From Muribaculaceae bacterium (GTDB lineage Bacteria > Bacteroidota > Bacteroidia > Bacteroidales > Muribaculaceae), in assembly GCA_017618355.1 (NCBI GenBank), contig JAFZUL010000027.1, positions 1 through 64,000 on the forward strand: a DNA stretch of 64,000 bases, in the 5' to 3' direction. Positions 43,169 to 50,976 of this stretch are shown one piece after another. Position numbers and translations under genes: made by a program. Each line of letters begins with the position of its first letter. The stretch's first letter is position 1. Under the pieces are notes generated by a model. That model saw only the letters and a program-made list of their open reading frames with translations, had not been told where the DNA came from and did no database searches.

Positions 43169-44602
43169 ATGATCTCATTTTTGATTAGCATCGCTGCCCT
43201 GATATTGGGCTATCTTATATATGGTCGTGTGATAGAGCGCATTTTTGGTCCCGATGACCGCAAGACGCCTGCGCTCGCTCACCCCGACGGAGTGGATTAC
43301 ATAGCCATGCCCACGTGGAAAGTGTTTATGATTCAGTTCTTGAACATTGCCGGCACAGGCCCCATCTTCGGCGCCATCATGGGTGCATGGTTTGGTCCAG
43401 CGAGCTACCTGTGGATAGTGCTGGGCTGTATCTTTGCCGGCTCGGTGCACGACTACCTGAGCGGCATGATGTCGCTGCGCCACGACGGTGCTAGCCTTCC
43501 AGAGCTGATAGGCAAATACCTTGGCAAAACCATGCGCATCATAATGCTTATATTCTCTATGGTCCTGCTTCTCATGGTGGGCGCGGTGTTTGTCTATAGC
43601 CCTGCCTCTATACTTTCAGGTATTGGTGGTAATGAGATAATGTGGTTTGTGGTGATATTTGGCTACTACATCATTGCCACTCTACTTCCCATCGACAAGA
43701 TTATCGGCAAGATTTATCCAATTTTTGCCATAGCACTGATTTTCATGGCCATAGGTCTATTTGTTTGCCTTCTCATCAAGATGCCTCACATTCCTGAGAT
43801 TTGGAACATTGGCGACATGAACTCTTGGATGACAGCTCAGACCCACAACGGAACCGACCTGCTTGGAATGGAGAAATATCTCACTGCCAACACCCTGTTC
43901 CCCGCCATGTTTATAACCATTGCCTGTGGCGCCATCAGCGGCTTCCATGCAACTCAAAGCCCACTCATGGCACGCTGCCTCAAGAGCGAGAAACTTGGCC
44001 GACCAGTTTTTTACGGCTCAATGATCACCGAGGGATTTGTGGCGCTGGTATGGGCTGCAGTGTCGTCGTGGTTCTTCTATAGCGGAGGTTGGCGCGAAGT
44101 TCTCCCACAAGATGCCGTAAACGAATTCTTGGCACAAGTGGGCAACACCGATGGCAAGTCACTTATCCAATATTTCAACGCCCCTGCTGTGGTTAAACTC
44201 GTTTGCAGCAGCTGGCTGGGGGTTGTGGGTGGCATCCTCGCCATGCTTGGTGTGGTGGCTGCGCCCATTACCAGCGGTGACACAGCATTGCGCAGCGCAC
44301 GATTGATCATTGCCGACTTCCTGAAGTTTGACCAAAAGCCCATCGCCAAGCGTCTGATGATTGCCGTGCCAATGTTTGCCGCTGTGCTATTGCTGCTCAT
44401 CTGGCAACTCGCCAATCCCAACGGCTTTAACGTGCTGTGGCAATACTTCGGCTGGTCCAACCAGACCCTCTCGGTGTTCACCCTTTGGACCATCACAATT
44501 TTCCTGCACAAGTACAAGAAATGCTACTGGGTAACCCTCATCCCCGCCATCTTCATGACAGTGGTGAGTGCCACCTTTATTGTTCAGCAAATAATAGGAT
44601 AA
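43169..44602 (+). CDS. CstA-family peptide/pyruvate transporter
   Basis: A 477-residue inner membrane protein with about 13-14 hydrophobic segments. The carbon-starvation family opening is clear (MISFLISIAALILGYLIYGR, MPTWKVFMIQFLNIAGTGPI, FGAIMGAWFGPASYLWIVLG, CIFAGSVHDYLSGMMSLRHD, GASLPELIGKYLG), followed by FHATQSPLMARCLKSEKLGR, PVFYGSMITEGFVALVWAAV and APITSGDTALRSARLIIADF. Members import peptides or pyruvate under nutrient limitation. This is the shorter Bacteroidota form (E. coli CstA has about 700 residues), lacking part of the C-terminal helices. The convergent UvrA-like gene ends only 17 bp away. Confidence 0.88.
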   Translation: MISFLISIAALILGYLIYGRVIERIFGPDDRKTPALAHPDGVDYIAMPTWKVFMIQFLNIAGTGPIFGAIMGAWFGPASYLWIVLGCIFAGSVHDYLSGMMSLRHDGASLPELIGKYLGKTMRIIMLIFSMVLLLMVGAVFVYSPASILSGIGGNEIMWFVVIFGYYIIATLLPIDKIIGKIYPIFAIALIFMAIGLFVCLLIKMPHIPEIWNIGDMNSWMTAQTHNGTDLLGMEKYLTANTLFPAMFITIACGAISGFHATQSPLMARCLKSEKLGRPVFYGSMITEGFVALVWAAVSSWFFYSGGWREVLPQDAVNEFLAQVGNTDGKSLIQYFNAPAVVKLVCSSWLGVVGGILAMLGVVAAPITSGDTALRSARLIIADFLKFDQKPIAKRLMIAVPMFAAVLLLLIWQLANPNGFNVLWQYFGWSNQTLSVFTLWTITIFLHKYKKCYWVTLIPAIFMTVVSATFIVQQIIG

Positions 44603-44619
44603 TCGAGAGTTTCTTGTCC

Positions 44620-46881
44620 TTAAAGATATTTGGCGGTAATCGATGCCGAAGCTTTGAGTATTCCTTGTGGCGCACCTGAATAGATTATGTTGCCACCTTC
44701 TTCTCCTGCGCCGGGACCTAACTCTATCACATGGTCGGCAGCCTTGATTACGTCGGTATTATGCTCCACCACATATACCGTGTTGCCCTCATCAACCATC
44801 TTGTTGAAGAGGTCGATAAGGTGATGTACGTCCTTGAGGTGCAGACCGTCGGTAGGCTCGTCGATGATAAAGATACCGCGCTTGCCTCCATTGTCTATGG
44901 GCGAAGTGTAAGACTGTAGATAAGAGGCAATTTTCATGCGCTGCAACTCGCCGCCCGAGAGGGTGCTCAGTGCCTGGTTAAGATGCAGATAGTCAAGCCC
45001 AACAATCATCAACGGACGCAGTTTTTCTTCAATTGACGTACCCGCGAAAAACTCGCTGGCACGTCGCACCGAGAGATCCATCACCTCGGCGATGTTCTTG
45101 CCGTCGAGTGTGAATTCCAATGCCTCTTTCGAGTAGCGCAGTCCGCCACAAGCCTCGCAGGTGGTCTCAATGTTGTCCATAAACGCCATCTCCGAAATCA
45201 CCACGCCTTTACCACCGCACACTGGGCAGCCGCCCTTACCGTTAAATGTGAAGTATTGCTCCTTCATCTTGTGGGCTTTAGCAAAGCGTTTACGGATATC
45301 TGGAGCCACATCCATATAAGTCGCTGGCGTGGAACGCAGACTCACACCAATATTCTTCTGGCTGATATATACAATGCCATCATAATTATTGCGGAAGCAC
45401 TCCATGAGCGAACTCTTTCCCGAGCCAGCCACACCAGCCACAACGGCAAAGATGCCGAGCGGCAAGTCGATTGACACATTCTTAAGGTTGTGAAGCGAAG
45501 CATCGCGCAAGGCAAATGTTCCCAACGGCTTGCGGGGTTGCTGGTTGAACTCCCCGCGCTGGCTCAGCATCTGGCCTGTAGCGGTGCCACTATGCAGCAG
45601 TTGGCTGTAGCTGCCCTCAAAGATTATCTGTCCTCCCCTACTTCCTGGCCCAGGACCCAAGTCAACGACATGGTCGGCAATGCCAATCATCTCTTTGTGG
45701 TGTTCCACGAGCAGCACGGTGTTGCCGGCATCGCGCAGCCGCCGCACCGAGTGTTTCATCTTCTCGATGTCGTGGTCGTGGAGGCCTGTGCTGGGCTCGT
45801 CAAGGATATAGAGCACGTCGGCAAGCGACGAGTTAATATATTTGGCTATCTTGCAACGCTGCGCCTCACCGCCCGAAAGGGTGCCCACTGCACGGTCTAG
45901 GCTCAGATAGCCAAGTCCTATCTCCTCAAGCGCCGTTAAGCGTGCGCTGATAGCCTTCTTCAAATCTACCGCCAGTGGTGAGGTGAGAGCCTTTATCCAC
46001 TTGTTGAGCTTGGTTATCGACATCGCGCATGCCTCGGCGATGTTGATGCCCTCAATCTTGCACGAGAGCACACGGGGACTCAAGCGAGTACCGCCACAGT
46101 CGGGGCATACGCCCATATTGAGCATGGGGTTAAGCACTGCGGCGTGGAGCAGGCCTTCCTCGCTGTTAATAATGCTGCGGTACATTCGCGGAATGATGCC
46201 CTCATATTTCGCGCTTTTGGGCCAATTTGACGGAGGATTTTTGAGGCGTATCTGCGGACTATTAAGAAACAAATCCAATTCTTCAGGACTGTAGTCCTTT
46301 ATTTTCTTGTCGAGGTCAAAGAGCCCGCTGTGGGCATAGCGAATCCACCGCCAGCCGCCCTTGCCGAAGGCGATGTAGTGGATGGTGTCCTCATCGTTGA
46401 GGCTCTTGTCGAAATCCACGAGTTTGTGGATGTCGAGCTCACGAATCTCGCCAAGTCCCGAGCAGCGCGGACAACTGCCCTCAGGGTGGTTGAAGCTGAA
46501 CGACTCGGCATATCCCACCCAGGGCTGACCCACACGCGAAAACAATAGTCGCAGCAAGGCGGCGATATCGGTATAGGTCGCCACTGTGGAGCGCGAGTTT
46601 TGCGCCGGCTTTTTCTGGTCGATGACGATAGCGATAGGCAGGTTCTCGATGGCATCGACATGGGGGCGGCCATATTTGGGAAGATACTGCTGCACAAATG
46701 ACGGGAAAGTGTCGTTCAACTCCCGCCGCGACTTGGCAGCGATGGTATCGAGCACCAGCGAACTCTTTCCCGACCCCGAAACACCCGTGAAAACTGTGAT
46801 TTGATGTTTTGGAATCTCGAGCGACACGTCTTTTAGGTTATTCTCCCTTGCGCCCCGAATTATGATTTTGTCGATGTCCAT
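44620..46881 (-). CDS. Short UvrA-like ABC ATPase (UvrA2-type paralogue)
   Basis: A 753-residue protein with both UvrA ATPase halves but about 190 residues shorter than housekeeping UvrA. First Walker A GVSGSGKSSLVLDTI (~34), zinc motif CPRC..GLGEI and CPDCGGTRLSP, signature LSGGEAQRCKI (~335), Walker B ILDEPSTGLHD; second Walker A GVAGSGKSSLME (~483), CPVCGGKG..CEACGG zinc module, LSGGELQRMKI (~642), IIDEPTDGLHLKD. After the first ATP loop the sequence goes quickly to PTPEP-free FPSFVQQYLPKYGRPHVDAI, as in UvrA2 forms that lack the UvrB-binding domain. Such paralogues are linked with antibiotic or DNA-drug tolerance rather than core excision repair. Confidence 0.88.
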   Translation of the reverse strand: MDIDKIIIRGARENNLKDVSLEIPKHQITVFTGVSGSGKSSLVLDTIAAKSRRELNDTFPSFVQQYLPKYGRPHVDAIENLPIAIVIDQKKPAQNSRSTVATYTDIAALLRLLFSRVGQPWVGYAESFSFNHPEGSCPRCSGLGEIRELDIHKLVDFDKSLNDEDTIHYIAFGKGGWRWIRYAHSGLFDLDKKIKDYSPEELDLFLNSPQIRLKNPPSNWPKSAKYEGIIPRMYRSIINSEEGLLHAAVLNPMLNMGVCPDCGGTRLSPRVLSCKIEGINIAEACAMSITKLNKWIKALTSPLAVDLKKAISARLTALEEIGLGYLSLDRAVGTLSGGEAQRCKIAKYINSSLADVLYILDEPSTGLHDHDIEKMKHSVRRLRDAGNTVLLVEHHKEMIGIADHVVDLGPGPGSRGGQIIFEGSYSQLLHSGTATGQMLSQRGEFNQQPRKPLGTFALRDASLHNLKNVSIDLPLGIFAVVAGVAGSGKSSLMECFRNNYDGIVYISQKNIGVSLRSTPATYMDVAPDIRKRFAKAHKMKEQYFTFNGKGGCPVCGGKGVVISEMAFMDNIETTCEACGGLRYSKEALEFTLDGKNIAEVMDLSVRRASEFFAGTSIEEKLRPLMIVGLDYLHLNQALSTLSGGELQRMKIASYLQSYTSPIDNGGKRGIFIIDEPTDGLHLKDVHHLIDLFNKMVDEGNTVYVVEHNTDVIKAADHVIELGPGAGEEGGNIIYSGAPQGILKASASITAKYL

Positions 46882-46904
46882 TTTTATTACTGCTTTTAGA
46901 ACTG

Positions 46905-46912
46905 CAAAGTTA
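46905..46912 (-). promoter_or_regulatory. -7 element of UvrA-like gene
   Basis: TAACTTTG on the minus strand, 24 bp upstream of the ATG at 46881. Confidence 0.6.
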
Positions 46913-46995
46913 CAACATTTTCACAAGCCCACAAACAAAGAATGGCCAGGAAAATTATCCCAACCATTCCTATATATTCTTAGTTGTTCCCAGCT

Positions 46996-49020
46996 TTACC
47001 AGATTATAACTCGGTCTTGTGGGTCAAGCCACATCTTGCCTGAGGTAATGTCGAAAGCCTTGAAGAAGGTGTCGATGTTGCGCAGGGTGGCGTTAACGCG
47101 GTACTCGCCAAGCGAGTGTGGGTCGCTCTTGGTCTGCATATAGGCAGCCTCGGGAGTGATGTTCTCGGCCCAAATGCGGCCATAGCTCAGATAGAAGCGC
47201 TGCTCGGGGGTGAAGCCATCAATTTTCTCACCAGCTTGAGCTTGTGGAGTCTTCATGAATGCGTCGTATGCGATGCGAAGACCTCCCTGGTCAGCGATGT
47301 TCTCACCAAGTGTGAGGTGGCCGTTGGCGTGCTCACCATTGCCTAAGTCGATAGCGTCGAACTGCGCAGCGAGCTTCTCGGCAGCGGCGGTAAATTTCTC
47401 AGCATCCTCCTCAGTCCACCAATCGGTCATATTACCCTGATAGTCGAAGGTGCGGCCCTGGTCGTCAAAGCCGTGAGTCATCTCGTGGCCAATAACCACG
47501 CCGATTGCGCCATAGTTAGTGGCATCGTCGGCCTTGGGATCAAAGAATGGAGCTTGCAGGATGGCTGCTGGGAACACAATTTCGTTGTTCAAAGGGTTGT
47601 AGTAGGCGTTCACGGTCTGTGGTGTCATGCCCCACTCCTCGCGGTCAACGGCCTTGCCATATTTCTCAAGGTTGCGCTTGGTTGCCCACAGCGATGCGGC
47701 CTTCATATTGTCGTAAAGGGTCTTGCTGGGGTCGATAGTCAATGCGCTGTAGTCTTTCCACTTGTCGGGATAGCCCACCTTCACGGTGAAAGAGTTGAGC
47801 TTCACGAGAGCGTTGACCTTAGTCTGGTCGCTCATCCAGTCGAGACCTGCGATACGCTCTGCAAGGGCCTTGCGAAGGTCGCCGATGAGCTTCACCATCT
47901 TGTCCTTGCTGTCGCCAGCGAAGTACTTATCTACATAGAGCTGACCTACAGCCTCGCCAACCACTCCGTTAGGGATGTTCATGGCGCGTTTCCAGCGAGC
48001 GCGGCGCTCCTGCTGACCGCTAAGGGTGCGGCCATAGAAGTCGAATTGGGTCTCGCCCACCTCGTCACTGAGGTAGCCCGAAGCGCCAGTGATAATCATG
48101 CCTGCTACATAGTCCTTGATTTCCTGGTCTTTGAGGTTGGTCATAAGGTCGTTGGCAACAGCCATCACCTTAGGTTGCTCAAGAATCACAGTGCCGATGT
48201 TCTTAACGCCCATCAACTCGAAATAGCGAGCCCAGTTGATAACGGGATAATCGGCCTGCAGCTGTTCGATGGTGCGTGGGTTGTAGAGCTTGGAGATGTC
48301 GCGCTGCTCGGCACGAGTCATGCTGGCCTCGGCAAACTTATACTCAATGTCATAAATTGTCTTTGTAGCACGTTGAGCGTCTTTCTTCTTGTATCCGGCA
48401 AGCATGAACATCTTAGTGAGATAGTCACGATATTGCTGCTGAATCTTCTTGCTGTCGGCATCGGTCTTGAGGTAGTAGTCGCGGTCGGGCAGACTCATCG
48501 AACCGGCGCTCAGGTACATAGTGTTGATGGCGCTGTTGGCAAGGTCGGCCTCCACGCCAATTCCGAAGAAGGGATTGCCCAGGAACATGTGCTGATAAGC
48601 GATGAACTCGGTTAATGTGGCGCGATTGAAGCTTGCCAGGTCGGCAAGATCCTGCTGAATGGGTTTAGTGCCCTCAGCATTAAGGCGCACGCTGTCCATG
48701 GCGAGGGCATAGAGGTCGGTTACCTTCTGGCCGTTGCTGCCCTTGGCATGATGCTCATTTGCGAGGTTGTCAAAGAGCTCCTTAAGCTGGTCGCGGTTCT
48801 TCTCGGCAAGCTCGTTGAACACGCCAAAGCTAGAATACTCAGGTTTCAGTGGGTTGGCCTTCATCCAGCCACCACCGGCATACTGATAAAAGTCGTCACC
48901 TGGATTCACTGTCAAATCCATGTCGGCACGGTTCAGGCCGTGCTTCTCGTTCTGGGCTGTCGCGCCAAGAAATGGCAGAACTGCAAGCGCCAGAACCAAG
49001 ATTTTCTTGAATGTCTTCAT
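46996..49020 (-). CDS. M13-family zinc metallopeptidase (PepO/neprilysin-like), exported
   Basis: A 674-residue protein with a signal peptide (MKTFKKILVLALAVLPFLGA) and no lipobox, so it is probably periplasmic or secreted. The M13 N-terminal domain begins DMDLTVNPGDDFYQYAGGGW. The zinc site is VVIGHEMTHGFDDQGRTFD (HExxH ~513), third ligand in ENIADQGGLRIAYDAF (~571), with NAYYNPLNNEIVFPAAILQ (the NAYY substrate-binding motif) and the C-terminal YRVNATLRNIDTF. The usual C-terminal CxxW is IIW here, ending at the last tryptophan. It cleaves oligopeptides of up to about 40 residues. It stands as a single gene. Confidence 0.93.
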   Translation of the reverse strand: MKTFKKILVLALAVLPFLGATAQNEKHGLNRADMDLTVNPGDDFYQYAGGGWMKANPLKPEYSSFGVFNELAEKNRDQLKELFDNLANEHHAKGSNGQKVTDLYALAMDSVRLNAEGTKPIQQDLADLASFNRATLTEFIAYQHMFLGNPFFGIGVEADLANSAINTMYLSAGSMSLPDRDYYLKTDADSKKIQQQYRDYLTKMFMLAGYKKKDAQRATKTIYDIEYKFAEASMTRAEQRDISKLYNPRTIEQLQADYPVINWARYFELMGVKNIGTVILEQPKVMAVANDLMTNLKDQEIKDYVAGMIITGASGYLSDEVGETQFDFYGRTLSGQQERRARWKRAMNIPNGVVGEAVGQLYVDKYFAGDSKDKMVKLIGDLRKALAERIAGLDWMSDQTKVNALVKLNSFTVKVGYPDKWKDYSALTIDPSKTLYDNMKAASLWATKRNLEKYGKAVDREEWGMTPQTVNAYYNPLNNEIVFPAAILQAPFFDPKADDATNYGAIGVVIGHEMTHGFDDQGRTFDYQGNMTDWWTEEDAEKFTAAAEKLAAQFDAIDLGNGEHANGHLTLGENIADQGGLRIAYDAFMKTPQAQAGEKIDGFTPEQRFYLSYGRIWAENITPEAAYMQTKSDPHSLGEYRVNATLRNIDTFFKAFDITSGKMWLDPQDRVIIW

Positions 49021-49076
49021 AAAATAGTTGTTTATAATAAGTTAATAATATGTATATCTTAAATTATTCCCCCTTT

Positions 49077-49100
49077 GTAGGGACGAGGCCTGCCTCGTCC
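49077..49100. repeat. Short palindromic repeat
   Basis: GTAGGGACGAGGC and GCCTCGTCC form a hairpin, related to the larger palindrome at 40071-40108. The remaining 350 bp upstream of the peptidase are AT-rich; apart from two promoters nothing else is seen. Confidence 0.5.
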
Positions 49101-49158
49101 GTTGAGGTTAGTGGAGTAAGCCCCTTGCGTCAATCAAACAACGCCTCAATTATCATTG

Positions 49159-49166
49159 CAAAAGTA
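49159..49166 (-). promoter_or_regulatory. -7 element of M13 peptidase gene
   Basis: TACTTTTG on the minus strand; transcription would begin near 49154, leaving a ~130-nt leader that includes the small palindrome at 49077-49100. Confidence 0.5.
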
Positions 49167-49308
49167 GTCATAATTACTGAATTAAATGCTGTTTTTGCAC
49201 TATTTTAATCTCAAACATTTGCTTTTCATGTATTAGACGCAACAAAGGGGCAAAAAATTTCACAAAAAACACACTTTTTTCAAAAATAAGCAAAAAAACA
49301 ACCATTTC

Positions 49309-49339
49309 TTTGTGTATTAGGAAAAAATCACTACCTTTG
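49309..49339 (+). promoter_or_regulatory. Promoter of tRNA-Leu
   Basis: TTTG (49309-49312), 19 bp, TACCTTTG (49332-49339), 34 bp before the tRNA. Confidence 0.7.
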
Positions 49340-49373
49340 CACCCGCAAAATCCTAAAGCATCTGCATCCACAA

Positions 49374-49455
49374 GCGCCTGTGGCGAAATTGGTAGACGCG
49401 CTAGACTTAGGATCTAGTAACGCAAGTTGTGTAGGTTCGAGTCCTATCAGGCGCA
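49374..49455 (+). tRNA. tRNA-Leu (anticodon TAG), intact copy
   Basis: An 82-nt class II tRNA. Acceptor GCGCCTG pairs fully with CAGGCGC, D stem GCG/CGC, anticodon arm CTAGACTTAGGATCTAG with TAG, variable arm AACGCAAGTT, T arm GTAGGTTCGAGTCCTAT, discriminator A, no CCA. It has its own promoter and terminator. Its last bases and 3' flank are repeated at 50358, and a near-complete second copy lies at 61883. Confidence 0.95.
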
Positions 49456-49464
49456 CAAAACAAA

Positions 49465-49516
49465 AGAGACAACTAGTTGATAATCAAATATCATTGGTTG
49501 TCTCTCTTTGTTTTTG
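49465..49516 (+). terminator. Terminator of intact tRNA-Leu
   Basis: AGAGACAAC pairs with GTTGTCTCT around an AT-rich loop, followed by CTTTGTTTTT. Confidence 0.75.
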
Positions 49517-49571
49517 GAAACTTTCCGCCCTTTTACCCTACGGTATCCGGTTTTTTGATACCAAATTAGTT

Positions 49572-50009
49572 TTACTCGACTATTACAGTCTTTGTAGTAT
49601 AGTTTGAGTACACAACAATTTGTATACCCGGCGTATTTTCATTTACAGGTATTCCTTGTAGATTATACCTTGCAACTTCCTTTATCTCACCTTCATAACT
49701 CTTAATTATTTCAATGGCACCAGATTCGTTAGAAGCAGATTTTGACATTAAGACACTCACAAAGCCATATGATGCTGAGCCTGACAATTGTTCAACAATG
49801 AAACCTTTTGAAGCTAATTGATTGATTATGATTCCAACATTAGAATAGTTATAGTATTCACTGAATCCATCAGGTATATTTCCGCTTAAACGAACATTTT
49901 TGGATTCGTCATTAGAATACATACATCCGTAAATACAAACATAACTCTTTTGAGCAAAGCAACTAAAACAAAATAGAACTGATAAAATAAGAATAATAGA
50001 TTTTTTCAT
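49572..50009 (-). CDS. Small secreted protein with T9SS-like C-terminal tail
   Basis: A 145-residue protein with a signal peptide (MKKSIILILSVLFCFSCFAQ). The middle (GIIINQLASKGFIVEQLSGS, SYGFVSVLMSKS) is unrecognised. The last ~35 residues (ARYNLQGIPVNENTPGIQIV) closely resemble the tail of paralogue A at 28 kb (YNLLGQPVNENYKGIVI), a type IX secretion sorting-signal pattern. It has its own TATCTTTG promoter 35 bp upstream. It is AT-richer than its chromosomal neighbours and lies between the tRNA-Leu gene and the repeated tRNA 3' end, so it may be cargo of a small inserted segment. Function unknown. Confidence 0.7.
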   Translation of the reverse strand: MKKSIILILSVLFCFSCFAQKSYVCIYGCMYSNDESKNVRLSGNIPDGFSEYYNYSNVGIIINQLASKGFIVEQLSGSASYGFVSVLMSKSASNESGAIEIIKSYEGEIKEVARYNLQGIPVNENTPGIQIVVYSNYTTKTVIVE

Positions 50010-50043
50010 AATAGAAAGTTTTATTAGTTGACGATTTAGTTTG

Positions 50044-50051
50044 CAAAGATA
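50044..50051 (-). promoter_or_regulatory. -7 element of small secreted protein gene
   Basis: TATCTTTG on the minus strand, 35 bp upstream of the ATG at 50009. Confidence 0.55.
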
Positions 50052-50221
50052 AAAACTTTCCTTTGAACTACCAATGTTTTTTAACGAAAGTGGTCTAAGT
50101 GATACAAAATTTGTGCATGTTAGACCTGTTTTGCTCGGTTATTTAAAAAACAAAAGCATAATTTACATTTTATATCATAGATTAGTTCATCGAGAAAAAT
50201 TAGCTCATCCTGTTGTGATTT

Positions 50222-50247
50222 GGGGGGAGCGTGCGCTCCCCCTTTTT
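50222..50247 (+). terminator. GC-rich hairpin with T run
   Basis: GGGGGGAGCGTGCGCTCCCC and a following CTTTTT form a terminator-like hairpin in the gene-free stretch 50010-50427. A related hairpin lacking the T run (GGGGAGCGCGCGCACTCCCC) is at 54009-54029. Confidence 0.5.
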
Positions 50248-50252
50248 GACAG

Positions 50253-50354
50253 TTTATGACATCTTATGACACAGCAAGACATTTCATTATTTTGTAATTG
50301 ACTGATATTCAATTGCTGTTTGTGTCATAATAAAACATAAGATGTCATAATAAA
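50253..50354. repeat. Inverted repeat next to tRNA-Leu 3' fragment
   Basis: TTTATGACATCTTATGACAC, continuing AGCAA (50253-50277), is mirrored by 50313-50354 (TTGCTGTTTGTGTCATAATA then AAACATAAGATGTCATAA), which has small insertions. It ends 3 bp before the tRNA 3'-end duplicate and may be arm sites or the end of a mobile segment. Confidence 0.5.
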
Positions 50355-50357
50355 ATA

Positions 50358-50374
50358 CTATCAGGCGCACAAAA
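50358..50374 (+). other. Duplicate of tRNA-Leu 3' end (possible att site)
   Basis: CTATCAGGCGCACAAAA is identical to positions 49444-49460, the last 12 bases of tRNA-Leu plus 5 bases of flank. A separate terminator follows at 50379, as expected if this is the original 3' end of the tRNA gene displaced by an insertion of about 0.9 kb. Confidence 0.6.
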
Positions 50375-50378
50375 GAAG

Positions 50379-50410
50379 AGAGATAGCCACATTTTAGCTA
50401 TCTCTTTTTT
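50379..50410 (+). terminator. Terminator after tRNA-Leu 3'-end duplicate
   Basis: AGAGATAGC pairs with GCTATCTCT and is followed by TTTTT, with no gene upstream except the tRNA fragment. Confidence 0.7.
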
Positions 50411-50427
50411 GCTTAGTCACCTTTCAA

Positions 50428-50742
50428 TTATTCATTCTCGAAAAGTAACGGAAGTTGCATAACTTGATGCTTCCATTGGCTAGGCTCTGCACTATAATGT
50501 TTAGCCATATACCCTGTGGTTCTGTCTTGCTTTATGCAAACCACTTTCAATAGAGCTTCTTTCTCCAATCTGGAAACATACCATGTTATCGAGTTACGTA
50601 GAATCCCTGATGCCTTTGCTGCATCTAAGGTTGAGCCAACATTACACCTAAAGTATTCAAGTACTCTGTTAAGGTCTGTACGATTTTTCGTCTCAACCAA
50701 ATCGGAGCATTCTTTTGCTGCTTGTATTAAATTCGTTGTCAT
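50428..50742 (-). CDS. Winged-helix DNA-binding protein
   Basis: A 104-residue protein read from MTTNLIQAAK; an upstream in-frame ATG at 50784 is possible but adds an atypical leader. The central part (STLDAAKASGILRNSITWYV, SRLEKEALLKVVC) looks like a winged helix-turn-helix, and the end (QDRTTGYMAKHYSAEPSQWK) like the wing plus tail. It resembles small regulators of Bacteroidales mobile elements, though I cannot name a family. A TAATTTTG promoter lies about 105 bp upstream. It is the first gene beyond the tRNA-Leu scar. Confidence 0.6.
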   Translation of the reverse strand: MTTNLIQAAKECSDLVETKNRTDLNRVLEYFRCNVGSTLDAAKASGILRNSITWYVSRLEKEALLKVVCIKQDRTTGYMAKHYSAEPSQWKHQVMQLPLLFENE

Positions 50743-50847
50743 GATTTTTGAATTTAATAGTTGCGGCTCTCCCCATGCGCTCACCGATGGCGCATTTCGT
50801 TTGCCGTATGGTCATGGCGGTGTCGGTGTTCATCGCCTTTGACGTTG

Positions 50848-50855
50848 CAAAATTA
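50848..50855 (-). promoter_or_regulatory. -7 element of winged-helix gene
   Basis: TAATTTTG on the minus strand. Around it, the heptamer AGTCCTA recurs irregularly (50876-50893 and 50947-50975). Confidence 0.4.
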
Positions 50856-50976
50856 TAGTGAGGAGATGGGTTGTCAAGTCCTAATAGTCCTAAATAAAAT
50901 ACACCCTCTAAGATGCAATATCTCAATGGGTTGTGCAATAATTTGCAGTCCTATAAGTCCTATTGAAAAGTCCTAA

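Noticed and set aside
50074..50259. Plus-strand frame of 61 codons
   Set aside because: No promoter or ribosome site, odd composition, and it runs through a GC-rich hairpin.
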